Shown one piece after another: positions 34,854 through 43,945 of a DNA stretch of 64,000 bases (the stretch's first letter is position 1; every line of letters begins with the position of its first letter). The stretch covers positions 1,612,001 to 1,676,000 of the forward strand of contig NZ_JACHXY010000001.1 in NCBI RefSeq assembly GCF_014192415.1, written 5' to 3'. The notes under the pieces are model-generated. The model saw nothing but the letters and a program-made list of their open reading frames with translations. It was not told where the DNA came from and did not search any database. This DNA comes from Microbacterium proteolyticum (GTDB lineage Bacteria > Actinomycetota > Actinomycetes > Actinomycetales > Microbacteriaceae). Both the position numbers and the translations under genes were made by a program.

Positions 34854-35864
34854 TCAGCTGAAGCGCTTGCGCAGGCGCGGCAGGATCTCCTCGCCGTACA
34901 TCTCCAAGAACTGCTTCTGGTCGTGCCCGGGATCGTGGAACACCAGATGGCGGAAGCCGAGGTCGACGTAGCGCGCGATGCGCTCCACGTGCTCGTCGGG
35001 GTCGGTCGAGACGATGAATCGGGATGCCACCCGCTCGATGGGCAGTTCGGCGGCGAGGCGCTGCATCTCGAGAGGGTCGTGAACGCTCATCTTCTCGTCA
35101 GCGCTGAGAGCCAGCGGGGCCCAGAAGCGTGTCTTCTCGAGAGCGGTGTCATGGTCGGGGTGGTATGACACCTTGACCTCCATGAGCGTGTCGACGTCGT
35201 CGCGCGTGCGCCCGGCCTTCGACAGACCGTCGTCGAGAGCGGGGAGGAGCTTGTCGGTGTAGAGCTCGGGGTCTTTGCCGCTCGTGGTGATGTATCCCTC
35301 GGCGATGCGGCCGGCCAGGCGCGTGGCGGCGGGGCCGGAGGCGCCGATGTAGATCGGCACCTTCTGCGCGGGGCGATCGTAGATGGTGGCATCCTTCACC
35401 GAGTAGTAGGTGCCCTCGTAGGTGACCCGTTCGTCCGCCCACAGTTCGTTGATGATCGTGATGGCCTCTTTGAGGCGCTGGAAGCGCTCGGGCGGCTCGG
35501 GCCACTCAAGGCCGAGGGTGACCTCGTTGAGGGCCTCGCCGGTGCCGACGCCGAGCACCACCCGACCCGGGTACATCACGCCGAGGGTCGCGAACACCTG
35601 CGCGATCACCCCGGGGTGGTAACGGAAGGTGGGGGTCAGCACGCTCGTGCCGATGATCACGCGCTCGGTGCGGGCACCCAGGGCACCGAGCCAGGGGAGG
35701 GCGTTGGGGGCGTGGCCGTCGTCGTGCATCCAGGGCTGCAGGTGGTCGGAGAGGAAGACGGAGTCGAAGCCCACCTGCTCCGCCATCACACCGAAGTCGA
35801 GCAGCTCGTTGGGGCCAAACTGCTCGCTCGAGGCCTTGTAACCGAATCTCAGCGGAACGCTCAT
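34854..35864 (-). CDS. fgd: F420-dependent glucose-6-phosphate dehydrogenase
   Basis: 336 residues, luciferase-like TIM barrel. Oxidises glucose-6-phosphate and reduces F420 to F420H2. The sequence follows mycobacterial Fgd1 closely from memory: FGYKASSEQFGPNELL, SVFLSDHLQPW, GTSVLTPTFRYHP, VGTGEALNEV, ITTSGKDPELYT, HLVFHDPGHDQ. AGGAG for this gene overlaps the stop codon of the monooxygenase gene upstream (TAGGAG), so the two are co-translated. It ties the F420 synthesis genes to a redox use. Confidence 0.92.
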   Translation of the reverse strand: MSVPLRFGYKASSEQFGPNELLDFGVMAEQVGFDSVFLSDHLQPWMHDDGHAPNALPWLGALGARTERVIIGTSVLTPTFRYHPGVIAQVFATLGVMYPGRVVLGVGTGEALNEVTLGLEWPEPPERFQRLKEAITIINELWADERVTYEGTYYSVKDATIYDRPAQKVPIYIGASGPAATRLAGRIAEGYITTSGKDPELYTDKLLPALDDGLSKAGRTRDDVDTLMEVKVSYHPDHDTALEKTRFWAPLALSADEKMSVHDPLEMQRLAAELPIERVASRFIVSTDPDEHVERIARYVDLGFRHLVFHDPGHDQKQFLEMYGEEILPRLRKRFS

Positions 35865-35876
35865 GAACTGTGTCTC

Positions 35877-37496
35877 CTAGGCGTGCGGATGGACGTGCGG
35901 ACGGATGGGGATGGCTTCGGCAGGCTGAGCCACCGGGGCGGGCTCGGCCACCGGGGCGGGCTCGGCCGCCGGACCCGGGGATGCCGCGCGACCCGGGGAC
36001 GCTGCGGCGGCGGGGACGGCGCCTGCCGCCTCGGGTCCTGAGCCGGGCGTGGCGAAGAATTCTGACCCGTCGGTTCCGACCAGGCGCTCACGGAACGCTT
36101 GCACCGTCCCCGGCCAGAGCAGGGTCAGCCGGCCGGAGCGGTCGTCGACGTACCAGTTGCGGCATCCGCCGGTCAGCCAGGGAGTGGATGCCGCGGCCGC
36201 GGCGATCTCGTCGGTGTACGCCGCTTCGGCTTCGGGCCGCACGCGCAGGACGGGATCGGGGCGCCGGTCGCGCTCGCAGAGGGCGCGCACGACGTAGGCC
36301 GCCTGCTCCTCGGCCATGAGGACGGCCGAGTTGTGACCGAGGCTGGCGTTCGGGCCGTTCAGCACGAAGAGGTTGGGGAAGCCCGCGACCACCGTCGAAC
36401 CGAAAGAGGTCATGCCCTCGGACCAGTGCGCCGCGAGCGTCCCGTCCTCGCCCCGCACGAGATCTGCGTAGGGCTGCTGGGCCGACGCGAAGCCGGTGGC
36501 CAGCACGAGCACATCGGCCTCGTAGCGCTCACCGCTCTCCGCCGTCAGCATCGGGCCGTCGACGGCGGCGAGGGCCGTGGGCTCGAGGGTCACGGCATCC
36601 GAGGCCACGGCGGGGTAGAACGCGTCGGAGAGCAGCACGCGCTTGCATCCGAAGGCGTAATCGGGGGTGAGGGCGGCACGCAATGCCGGGTCGGCGACCT
36701 GGGCGTGCAGATGGTCGAGCGCGGTGGCGCGGGCGGCGGCGGACGCCGCGGCGTCGCCCGAGCGCGAGGCGAAGCGCTGCTCGCCTTCGGCGTAGAGGTC
36801 GGCGCGCAGGCGCGCCAGGTCACCGGGGTGAGCGTCGAGGTGCTCTCGATCGGCGCCGGGGATATCGCCGCCTCCGCGGGGCACGATCCACGCCGGGGTG
36901 CGCTGGAACAGTGTCACCTGGGCGCCGCGACGGGCGAGCTCGGGCACCAGCTGTACGGCGCTCGCGCCCGTACCGACGACCGCGACACGCGTGCCGGTGA
37001 GGGCGACGCTGTGGTCCCACCGTGCGGTGTGGAAGATCGGGCCGTCGAAGGATTCGAGTCCGGGGATGTCGGGGACGTGCGGCTCGGTGAGGCGGCCGCA
37101 CGCCAGCACGAGGGAGCGGGCGACGACGGGTTCGGCGCCCGTGTCGAGGCGCCAGACCGCGTCGACGGCATCCCATTCCGCCCCGAGAAGGGGCGTGCGA
37201 AGACGCAGCCGATCGCCGAGGCCCTCACGTGCGGCGACGCCCTGAAGGTACGTCTGTATCTCCTGGCCGCGCGCGAAGGTGCGCGACCACCCGGCGTTCG
37301 GGTGGGCCGCCAGGCTGTAGAGGTGCGCGGGCACGTCGCACGCGACGCCGGGGTACGTGTTGTCGCGCCACGTCCCGCCGACATCGTCGGCGCGTTCGAG
37401 CACGACGATGTCGTCGCGTCCGGCCCGGCGCAGGGCTCCGGCCATGGCGAGTCCGGCGAAGCCGGCGCCGACGATCGCGACGTCGACGACCCTCAC
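35877..37496 (-). CDS. Baeyer-Villiger-type flavin monooxygenase with Ala/Pro-rich tail
   Basis: 539 residues. FAD site VAIVGAGFAGLAMAGAL (5-21), the FMO/BVMO loop GGTWRDNTYPGVACDVPAHLY, a second Rossmann loop VVGTGASAVQL, and the type I BVMO fingerprint FDGPIFHTARWD (FxGxxxHTxxWD, about 149-160). These enzymes use NADPH and O2 to insert oxygen next to carbonyls; substrate unknown. The last 55 residues are Ala/Pro-rich with PAPVAEPAPVAQPAE repeats, ending HVHPHA. GTG start overlaps the fbiC stop (GTGA); the upstream frame is Arg-rich and inside fbiC. Its presence between fbiC and fgd is unusual. Confidence 0.88.
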   Translation of the reverse strand: MRVVDVAIVGAGFAGLAMAGALRRAGRDDIVVLERADDVGGTWRDNTYPGVACDVPAHLYSLAAHPNAGWSRTFARGQEIQTYLQGVAAREGLGDRLRLRTPLLGAEWDAVDAVWRLDTGAEPVVARSLVLACGRLTEPHVPDIPGLESFDGPIFHTARWDHSVALTGTRVAVVGTGASAVQLVPELARRGAQVTLFQRTPAWIVPRGGGDIPGADREHLDAHPGDLARLRADLYAEGEQRFASRSGDAAASAAARATALDHLHAQVADPALRAALTPDYAFGCKRVLLSDAFYPAVASDAVTLEPTALAAVDGPMLTAESGERYEADVLVLATGFASAQQPYADLVRGEDGTLAAHWSEGMTSFGSTVVAGFPNLFVLNGPNASLGHNSAVLMAEEQAAYVVRALCERDRRPDPVLRVRPEAEAAYTDEIAAAAASTPWLTGGCRNWYVDDRSGRLTLLWPGTVQAFRERLVGTDGSEFFATPGSGPEAAGAVPAAAASPGRAASPGPAAEPAPVAEPAPVAQPAEAIPIRPHVHPHA

Positions 37497-40054
37497 GGCC
37501 GCGCCCCGTCGGCGGGGAGGGGGTAACGGGTGCCGCCGCTCGTGACGATGTACGGGGAGGAGGGATCGGGCAGAGCCGTTGCCACGCGGTAGTCGGTCGT
37601 GCGGAGCCGGAAGGGCCGCATGAGGCTCCGCGCGATGCGTTCTGCCGCGGCGACCGGCAGCTCGAGTCCCTGCTCGATGCCCGCGTCGGGCAGGACACGG
37701 CCGTCGTAGAGTGTGCCGCCGAGGTCGTCGCCTCCCGAGCGCAGCAGTACAGCCGCCATCTCGCCGCCCACGCGGGTCCACGGGATCTGGACGTGCGGGA
37801 TGCTGCCCGACAGCAGCAGCCGCGACACCGCGACCATCGCCCGATGCTCGTCGATCGGCGCGCGGCCCGCGACGAGCGGCACGTCACCGCCGGGCAGGGG
37901 GATCGGGACGAATTCGGCGAAGCCGCGGGTCTCGCCCTGGATCGCGCGCAGACGCCGCAGGTGCGCGATGCGCTCTTCGGCGGTCTCGACGTGGCCATAG
38001 AAGATCACCGAGGTCGAGCGGAAACCGGCTCGATGCGCCGCCGCGATGGTCTCGACCCAGTGATCGATCTCGAGGTCGCCCGGCGCGACGAGCGCGCGCA
38101 CCCGCTCGCTGAGGACTTTGACACCCGTGCCGGGGACGGTGTCGATGCCCGCCTCGCGCATCGCCGTGAGAGCACCATCGAGCCCGAGGCCGCCCCGGTC
38201 GGCGAGATCGCGCACGTCGAGCGGACGGTAGGCGTGCACGTGGATACCGGGGGCCCCGCGCTTCATGGCCCGCACGATGTCGAGGTACCCGGCGGGGTCT
38301 TCGTCGCTGCGGAGCGTGCCCTGCACGCAGACCTCGGTCGCGCCGAGGTCGGCGGCGTCCGCGGCGATGGCGGTGGCGTCGTCGAGGTCGAACTCGCCCG
38401 GGCCGGCGCGTCCGGTGCGTCGGAAGCCCGTCGAGGTGAGGTTGCGGTTCTGCACGAGGGTGATCGGCTCGCCGACGGTGTATCGCCGCGCGTCGTCGGC
38501 GACGGCCGTCAGCTCGTCGAGCTCTGCGCCGGTCGCGTGCAGCAGACGCACCCAGTCGCCGTCGTCGAGGGCGAGGGGACCGGATGCCGCGCGCTCGGCG
38601 AGCCGGCGGACGCCCGGGTCGGCGCCGGGCCGCACAGCCCGGGGATCGGCGTGGGGGGTGGAGGGACGCGGCGCGGCGGGGACGGCGCCGGGAATGGAGA
38701 GGATTCCAGGGGCGGAGGATGCGGCCGGGGCGGTGCGTCCTCCCACGGGGAATTCTCCTCCCGTCGCGGAGGTCGCGGCGGATTCTCCTCCCGTCGCGGG
38801 CACGCTCACGCCCACAGGCTTCACGGGGGCCGCGAGTCCTTCGGCATCCGCCAATGCCCGGAGGGGAGCGTGGAGCGTCGGGTCGATCCAGCGCGCGGCA
38901 TCCCGAACGTATTCAGGGTGGGCGGTGAGACGCTCGCGCAGCAGGAACCCGGCCGCGGCCGTGTGCGCGGCGAGGTCGTCGATCTGCGGCCAGGGGCGCT
39001 CGGGATTGACGTGGTCGGCGGTGAGTGGGGACACGCCTCCCCAGTCGTCGGCGCCGGCCTCGATGAGCAAGCCGAGCTCGCGCGGGTCGGAGAGGTTCGG
39101 CGGCACCTGGATGCGCATGTCGGCGCCGAACACGAGCCGCGCGACCGCGACCGCCGCGAGATAGTCGTGCATGTCGGCGTCCGGTGCGCCCTGCATGGCG
39201 GTGCGAGGCTTCGCGCGGAAGTTCTGCACGATCACCTCTTGCACGTGCCCATGGCGGTCGTCGAGCTCGCGCAGGGCGACGAGCGATTCGGCGCGGTCGC
39301 GTACGGTCTCGCCGATCCCCACCAGGATGCCGGTGGTGAACGGGACGCCGGCGGCTCCGGCGTCGTCGATGACGCGTAGGCGCAGCGCGGGATCTTTGTC
39401 GGGCGAGCCGAAGTGCACCTGACCGGGCTCTTCGTACAGGCGCCGCGAGGTGGTCTCGAGCATCATGCCCATCGACGGCGAGACGGGGCGCAGGGCAGCG
39501 AGGTCGTCGGGGTGCATCACGCCGGGATTGGCGTGCACGAGCATGCCGGTCTCGGCGGTGATGAGGCCGGCGATGTGTGCCACGTAGTCGATGGTCGAGG
39601 CGAAGCCGTGTTCGTCGAGCCAGGCGCGCGCCTCGGGCCACCGTTCCTCGGGGCGATCGCCGAGGGTGAGCAGTGCCTCTTTGCAGCCGAGGGCCTGCCC
39701 CTGGCGCACCACCGTCAACACCTGCTCGGGGCTCATGTAGGCGGGTTTGCGCAGCAGGTTGAGCTGGCCGGGCGTGTCGACGAACACGCAGTAGTGGCAC
39801 CGGTCGCGGCAGAGGGTCGTCAGCGGAACGAACACCTTGCGCGAGTACGTGATCACGCGGGGGCGGTCGGCGCGGGCGAGTCCCTCGTCACGGAGAGCGG
39901 ATGCCACCCGGAAGAGCCGTGGCAGCGGCGCGCCGAGCAGCATCTCGGTTTCGTCGACATCGGGGCGATGACCCTCTGCGATGCGCGTCAGGAGATCGTC
40001 GATTGAGGCGCCTCGGGCCGGTGCGACTCGCGGCGCAGCGCTGCCCGTACTCAT
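37493..40054 (-). CDS. fbiC: FO synthase FbiC (CofG-CofH fusion) with a CofH half lacking cluster cysteines
   Basis: 853 residues. FbiC makes FO, the flavin-like core of F420, by two radical SAM halves. The CofG half (about 60-390) has its cluster motif CRDRCHYC (Cys82, 86, 89). A linker rich in Ala/Pro/Gly follows (about 400-490). In the CofH half, where active proteins read about NFTNxCxxxCxFCAF, this one has LTSTGFRRTGRAGPGEF (about 541-557), with no Cys. Other CofH features remain (EVCVQG, HVHAYRP, FAEFVPIPL, DDLGGTL). The frame is intact on both sides, so it is not a frameshift. Either a separate cofH exists elsewhere or FO synthesis is lost. First gene of fbiC-BVMO-fgd-cofC. Confidence 0.9.
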   Translation of the reverse strand: MSTGSAAPRVAPARGASIDDLLTRIAEGHRPDVDETEMLLGAPLPRLFRVASALRDEGLARADRPRVITYSRKVFVPLTTLCRDRCHYCVFVDTPGQLNLLRKPAYMSPEQVLTVVRQGQALGCKEALLTLGDRPEERWPEARAWLDEHGFASTIDYVAHIAGLITAETGMLVHANPGVMHPDDLAALRPVSPSMGMMLETTSRRLYEEPGQVHFGSPDKDPALRLRVIDDAGAAGVPFTTGILVGIGETVRDRAESLVALRELDDRHGHVQEVIVQNFRAKPRTAMQGAPDADMHDYLAAVAVARLVFGADMRIQVPPNLSDPRELGLLIEAGADDWGGVSPLTADHVNPERPWPQIDDLAAHTAAAGFLLRERLTAHPEYVRDAARWIDPTLHAPLRALADAEGLAAPVKPVGVSVPATGGESAATSATGGEFPVGGRTAPAASSAPGILSIPGAVPAAPRPSTPHADPRAVRPGADPGVRRLAERAASGPLALDDGDWVRLLHATGAELDELTAVADDARRYTVGEPITLVQNRNLTSTGFRRTGRAGPGEFDLDDATAIAADAADLGATEVCVQGTLRSDEDPAGYLDIVRAMKRGAPGIHVHAYRPLDVRDLADRGGLGLDGALTAMREAGIDTVPGTGVKVLSERVRALVAPGDLEIDHWVETIAAAHRAGFRSTSVIFYGHVETAEERIAHLRRLRAIQGETRGFAEFVPIPLPGGDVPLVAGRAPIDEHRAMVAVSRLLLSGSIPHVQIPWTRVGGEMAAVLLRSGGDDLGGTLYDGRVLPDAGIEQGLELPVAAAERIARSLMRPFRLRTTDYRVATALPDPSSPYIVTSGGTRYPLPADGARP

Positions 40055-40186
40055 CGCTCCAGGCTATCCCCCGCCCCCGACATCGGGGCCGGGACCGCGG
40101 CGGTGAGGTCCGGTCGGGACGCCCGATCATCCTGTCCGCGCCCTCGTCGTGCGGCCGTCCCGCGTAGTGACCGTGGACAGTCGTGA

Positions 40187-40202
40187 ATGTTGCCGCTAAC
40201 AT
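40187..40202 (+). promoter_or_regulatory. LacI-family-type operator upstream of the GH43 gene
   Basis: ATGTTGCCGCTAACAT differs at two positions from ATGTTAGCGCTAACAT, the palindrome type bound by many LacI-family sugar regulators. It lies 100 bases before the GTG start of a secreted glycosidase-like gene. Repression by a sugar-responsive LacI protein is inferred; no lacI-type gene is in the window. Confidence 0.6.
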
Positions 40203-40302
40203 CGCCGGACGGGCACCCCCCACTTCCGCCGACTTGCTCGGCGTCGACGAGCACATCGCTCGACGGGGTTGCACGACCACCCGAGCAAAGGAGCCGGAAA
40301 CC

Positions 40303-43300
40303 GTGAGTACCCGACGACGCCTCGCCTTCCTCACCGCGCTTGCGGTCGGGGCGGCGACCTTCGCGACCGCCCAGCCCGCCGTCGCCGCCGCCCCCGTCGA
40401 CGGACTCGTCGCCGCCTACGACTTCCGTCAGCCTTCCGGTGCGACCGTCCCCAACACTGCGATGGGATCGTCGTTCGGCCCCGCGACCGTCCGCAACGTG
40501 CAGAGCGCCGACTGGACCGCGAGCGGCCTGACCATGCGCGGCGGGGCCAAGACCTCGACGGGGAACTGGGTCGAGCTGCCCGACGACATCCTGGCGGGTG
40601 ACCGATCGGCCACGGTCGTCGCGGAGGTCAAAGCGTCACAGGCCATGCTCAACTCGTTCCACTTCCTGTGGAACGTGGGCAACGAGTCCGCCGCCACCGA
40701 GTACTTCTTCGCGTCCCTCAACTGCGGCTCCGGTCGGACGCCGCTCGTCGGTGTGAAGTCCGACGGTGTCGAGCGGCTCGTGGGAGCCTCGTCGTGCGGT
40801 GTCGCCGCCGATCAGTGGGTCAACGTCGCCTCCGTCGTCGACGGTGCCGCAGGGCGGGCGTCCCTCTACCTCGACGGCGTCCGCGTCGCCGACGCCGCGA
40901 TCGATCGCACCCCCGCCGACGTGCGCGACCAGTCGCTGAACACCATCGGCCGCGCCCCCTGGCCCGACCCGCTCTTCCAGGGAGCGATCTCGGCCTTCCG
41001 CGTCTACGATCGCGCGCTGTCGGCGACAGAGGTCGCGGCCACGGCTCAGACCGACGCCGAGACCCACGCGACCGAGCTGCGGGCGCAGGCGCAGGCGATC
41101 CTGGACGCACTGGCGCTGAAGGACATCTCGACCTCGGCCGACATCGACCTCCCGACCTCGGGCGGTCGCGTGACCTGGACCTCGAGCAATCCCGCGCTCG
41201 TGGCACCCGATGGAACGGTGACCGCCCCCGTCGCCGGTCAACCGGGCGGAACCGCGCAGCTGACGGCGACCGCCGCCGTCCGCGGGGTGACGGCGACCCG
41301 GACCATCACCGTGACCGTGACCGCGTCGACCGAGACCGCCGCACAGCGCGCGGCCCGCCTCGCGGGGCGGTTCGTCATCCCCAGCGTCCTCGAATCGGGT
41401 TCGACGCTTCCCACCGCCCCCGAGGGGACGACGGTCGCCGTGAGGTCGACCGACGGCGGTGTCGTCGTGACCGACGGCGTCGTCTCGGGCGCCGACGGAT
41501 CGATCACCGTGCGCGTGACCGACATCGCCACCGGCGCGACCGCCGACCGCACCTTCGCCGTCACGGTGCTCCCTGCCGACTCGACCGCGCAACTGCTCGC
41601 CTACAACCGCGTGCCCACGCTGGTCACCGAGGCGAACAACGCCGATGTCGCGCTCAGCATGCACCTCGCCGTGGGCGAGGACGACGCCTGGCGTCCGCTC
41701 AACGAGAACTACGGCATCTTCTTTCCGAAGACCGCCGTCCCCGTGCCAGCGAACGGTCCGCGCGACGGTGACATCCGCAGCCTGCGCGACCCGCACCTGT
41801 TCACGCTCGAAGACGGCGGCTACGGCGTCGTCGCCACCCGCACGGCCCGCGGAGGCGGAGCCGACGGGACGCAGACCTCGAGCATGCTCTTCGCCCGTAG
41901 CGCCGACCTGCGCAGCTACGACGAAGTGGGCATGGTCGACCTCGGCGTGACGTCGGGGGTCAACGACCCCGCGGCCGTGTACGACTCCGCCGCGGACCGT
42001 TACGTGGTCTCGTGGACGTCGGACGCCGGCGCCGCCATGTACACCTCGTTCGCCGACCTGGGCGACGTCTCCACCCGTGGCGAGGTGCGCCGCGGCGAGG
42101 TCGCCGCGACCGTCGACGTCGACGAGGCCGAGGTGGCGAACTTCGACTCGGGCAACACCGTCCCGGTCGACGCCGACACCCTGGCGGCGCTCGAGGTGCG
42201 TTTCGGACGTGTCGCCAACACCGGCGTCACCGCCCCGGCTCGGGTCGAGATCGCGCAGGGGGCCACCGTCGACGCGGCGGCCCTGGCGAAGCGCGTCGAA
42301 CTGTCGTACTCGGACGGCTCGAAGGCCACCCGCCCGGTGACCTGGGATGCCGCATCCATCGGCGCGGTCGACACCTCCACGCCCGGTACCTACGAGGTCA
42401 CCGGCACGATCAAGCAGCCGGAGTACGCGACGCCGTTCGCCGACGAGCGTGCCGACCCCTCGGTGTTCCGTTACGACCTGAACGGGCAGCAGAAGTTCCT
42501 CATGATCGCGACCGAGGACATCTACGGCGGCAACATCGACCCGCAGGGCGGCGCGCACATGCCGATCCGCATCGCGAACTCGATCGAGGACCTCTCCGAC
42601 GACGCCATCCGCGCCGGGCGCAACGTCGAGGTCGACCTGCTGCGTCGCGGTGACACCGACGCCGAGGGCCGGGCGATGACCGGATGCTTCTGGGCTCCGG
42701 AGTACCACGTCATCGGCGGCAGACTCTCGATCCTGTTCATGCCCTGCTACGACGGCGCCAACGGTCGTCCCGACATGTTCACCGGCCAGGCCAGCATCAT
42801 CCAGCTCAAGAAGGACGCGCAGGGACGCGACCTCGATCCCGCGGTGCCCGCCAACTGGACGAAGGCGCAGAAGGTGCTGCGGGCAGGGGGCGGCATCCTG
42901 AACCCCGTCCAGACGATCTCGCTCGACATGACCTACGTCGAGGACTCGGGTCAGTCGTACTACGTGTGGCAGCAGCTCGGCGCTCTGTTCATCGCCAGGA
43001 TGGACCCGGCCGACCCCACCCGCCTCACCTCGGAGCCGGTGCGCATCCTCGCCCCCGAGTACGCCTGGGACAACGTCATCGCCGAAGGACCGAACGTCTA
43101 CGCGCGTGACGGCAAGCTGTACCTGATCTACTCCGGATCGACCGTCGGCGACACGTACACGACCGGGCTCGCCCTGGCCACGGCCGGCGAGAACGTCGAC
43201 CTGACCTCGCCGAGCGCGTGGAGCAAGCTCAACTACCCGATCCAGAAGTCGGGCGTCTTCAACGGCTCCTGGCAGCTCGGCACGGGCCACGGCATGTGGT

Positions 43301-43788
43301 CGCAGGACGAGGACGACAACCTGCTGTACGTCTTCCACGCCCGCACCGATAACAACAACCTCAGCGGTCGCGACATGTTCGTGCGCCGGGTGCACTTCGC
43401 CGTGGACGGCCTGCCGATCTTCGACATGGAGAGCACCGAAGAAGTCGCGCCCGACAACCGTCGTGTCACGGCCACCGTCGTCGTCACCGCGCCGGCCGGC
43501 CTCGAGGTCACCGGAGCCGTGAGCTCCCGGTGCATCGCGGGCAAGGTCACCCAGACCGTCACGGTGCGAAACGCCGAGGGCTTCCCGGTGACGGTGACGG
43601 CGAAGGGCCCTTACGGAACGAAGACGTTCGGTGCGCTCGCGGCGGGCAAGAGCTCGTCGGCCGCCTTCACCACCCGTGCGGGGTCGATCCCCGCCGGGAC
43701 GGTGACGGTGGATGCCGCGGCGACGGTGAACGGCAAGGCTGTGACCGACACGGTCTCGGTGCCGTTCGCCGCCGCGAGCTGCGGCTGA
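40303..43788 (+). CDS. Secreted multidomain GH43-type glycoside hydrolase (LamG, Ig-like, five-blade propeller)
   Basis: 1161 residues. Signal peptide to about residue 31 (RRRLAFLTALAVGAAT, AQPAVAA). A LamG-type concanavalin fold lies at about 33-235 and an Ig-like segment at about 265-350. A first propeller-like segment at about 430-600 contains RDPHLF. A Big_4-type domain lies at about 620-700 (YSDGSKATRPVTWD, GTYEVTGTI). The main GH43-like propeller is at about 705-1040, with ADERADPSVF (catalytic Asp type), FWAPEYHV and AEGPNVY (acid/base Glu candidates). A beta-rich C-terminal domain follows. Likely acts on arabinan or xylan. AAAGGAG precedes the GTG at 40303. Confidence 0.85.
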   Translation: MSTRRRLAFLTALAVGAATFATAQPAVAAAPVDGLVAAYDFRQPSGATVPNTAMGSSFGPATVRNVQSADWTASGLTMRGGAKTSTGNWVELPDDILAGDRSATVVAEVKASQAMLNSFHFLWNVGNESAATEYFFASLNCGSGRTPLVGVKSDGVERLVGASSCGVAADQWVNVASVVDGAAGRASLYLDGVRVADAAIDRTPADVRDQSLNTIGRAPWPDPLFQGAISAFRVYDRALSATEVAATAQTDAETHATELRAQAQAILDALALKDISTSADIDLPTSGGRVTWTSSNPALVAPDGTVTAPVAGQPGGTAQLTATAAVRGVTATRTITVTVTASTETAAQRAARLAGRFVIPSVLESGSTLPTAPEGTTVAVRSTDGGVVVTDGVVSGADGSITVRVTDIATGATADRTFAVTVLPADSTAQLLAYNRVPTLVTEANNADVALSMHLAVGEDDAWRPLNENYGIFFPKTAVPVPANGPRDGDIRSLRDPHLFTLEDGGYGVVATRTARGGGADGTQTSSMLFARSADLRSYDEVGMVDLGVTSGVNDPAAVYDSAADRYVVSWTSDAGAAMYTSFADLGDVSTRGEVRRGEVAATVDVDEAEVANFDSGNTVPVDADTLAALEVRFGRVANTGVTAPARVEIAQGATVDAAALAKRVELSYSDGSKATRPVTWDAASIGAVDTSTPGTYEVTGTIKQPEYATPFADERADPSVFRYDLNGQQKFLMIATEDIYGGNIDPQGGAHMPIRIANSIEDLSDDAIRAGRNVEVDLLRRGDTDAEGRAMTGCFWAPEYHVIGGRLSILFMPCYDGANGRPDMFTGQASIIQLKKDAQGRDLDPAVPANWTKAQKVLRAGGGILNPVQTISLDMTYVEDSGQSYYVWQQLGALFIARMDPADPTRLTSEPVRILAPEYAWDNVIAEGPNVYARDGKLYLIYSGSTVGDTYTTGLALATAGENVDLTSPSAWSKLNYPIQKSGVFNGSWQLGTGHGMWSQDEDDNLLYVFHARTDNNNLSGRDMFVRRVHFAVDGLPIFDMESTEEVAPDNRRVTATVVVTAPAGLEVTGAVSSRCIAGKVTQTVTVRNAEGFPVTVTAKGPYGTKTFGALAAGKSSSAAFTTRAGSIPAGTVTVDAAATVNGKAVTDTVSVPFAAASCG

Positions 43789-43805
43789 CCGCCCGGCTGA
43801 TCGCT

Positions 43806-43852
43806 CACGACGACGCCGCGTCCGGACCTCTCCCGGGCGCGGCGTCGTCGTG
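43806..43852 (+). terminator. Strong hairpin after the GH43 gene
   Basis: CACGACGACGCCGCG (43806-43820) pairs perfectly with CGCGGCGTCGTCGTG (43838-43852). There is no T-run, so it may be a terminator of the L-shaped type common in actinobacteria. Confidence 0.6.
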
Positions 43853-43945
43853 CGATGGCGTCGCCACCCACGGTGAGGGCGATCGTTGCGCTCTCGTGAG
43901 GTGCGGGGCCGGTGGGCACCCGCGCGCGCTGGCAGGATGGATGCC

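Noticed and set aside
37497..37781. N-terminal extension of the BVMO to an upstream ATG
   Set aside because: The added residues are Arg/Ala-rich shadow sequence inside fbiC, and the FAD motif normally lies at the very N-terminus, as it does from the GTG at 37496.
38390..38460. Frameshift in fbiC as the cause of the missing CofH cysteines
   Set aside because: The frame matches CofH both before (EPITLVQNRN) and after (ATEVCVQG) the segment, and neither alternative frame supplies the cysteine motif.
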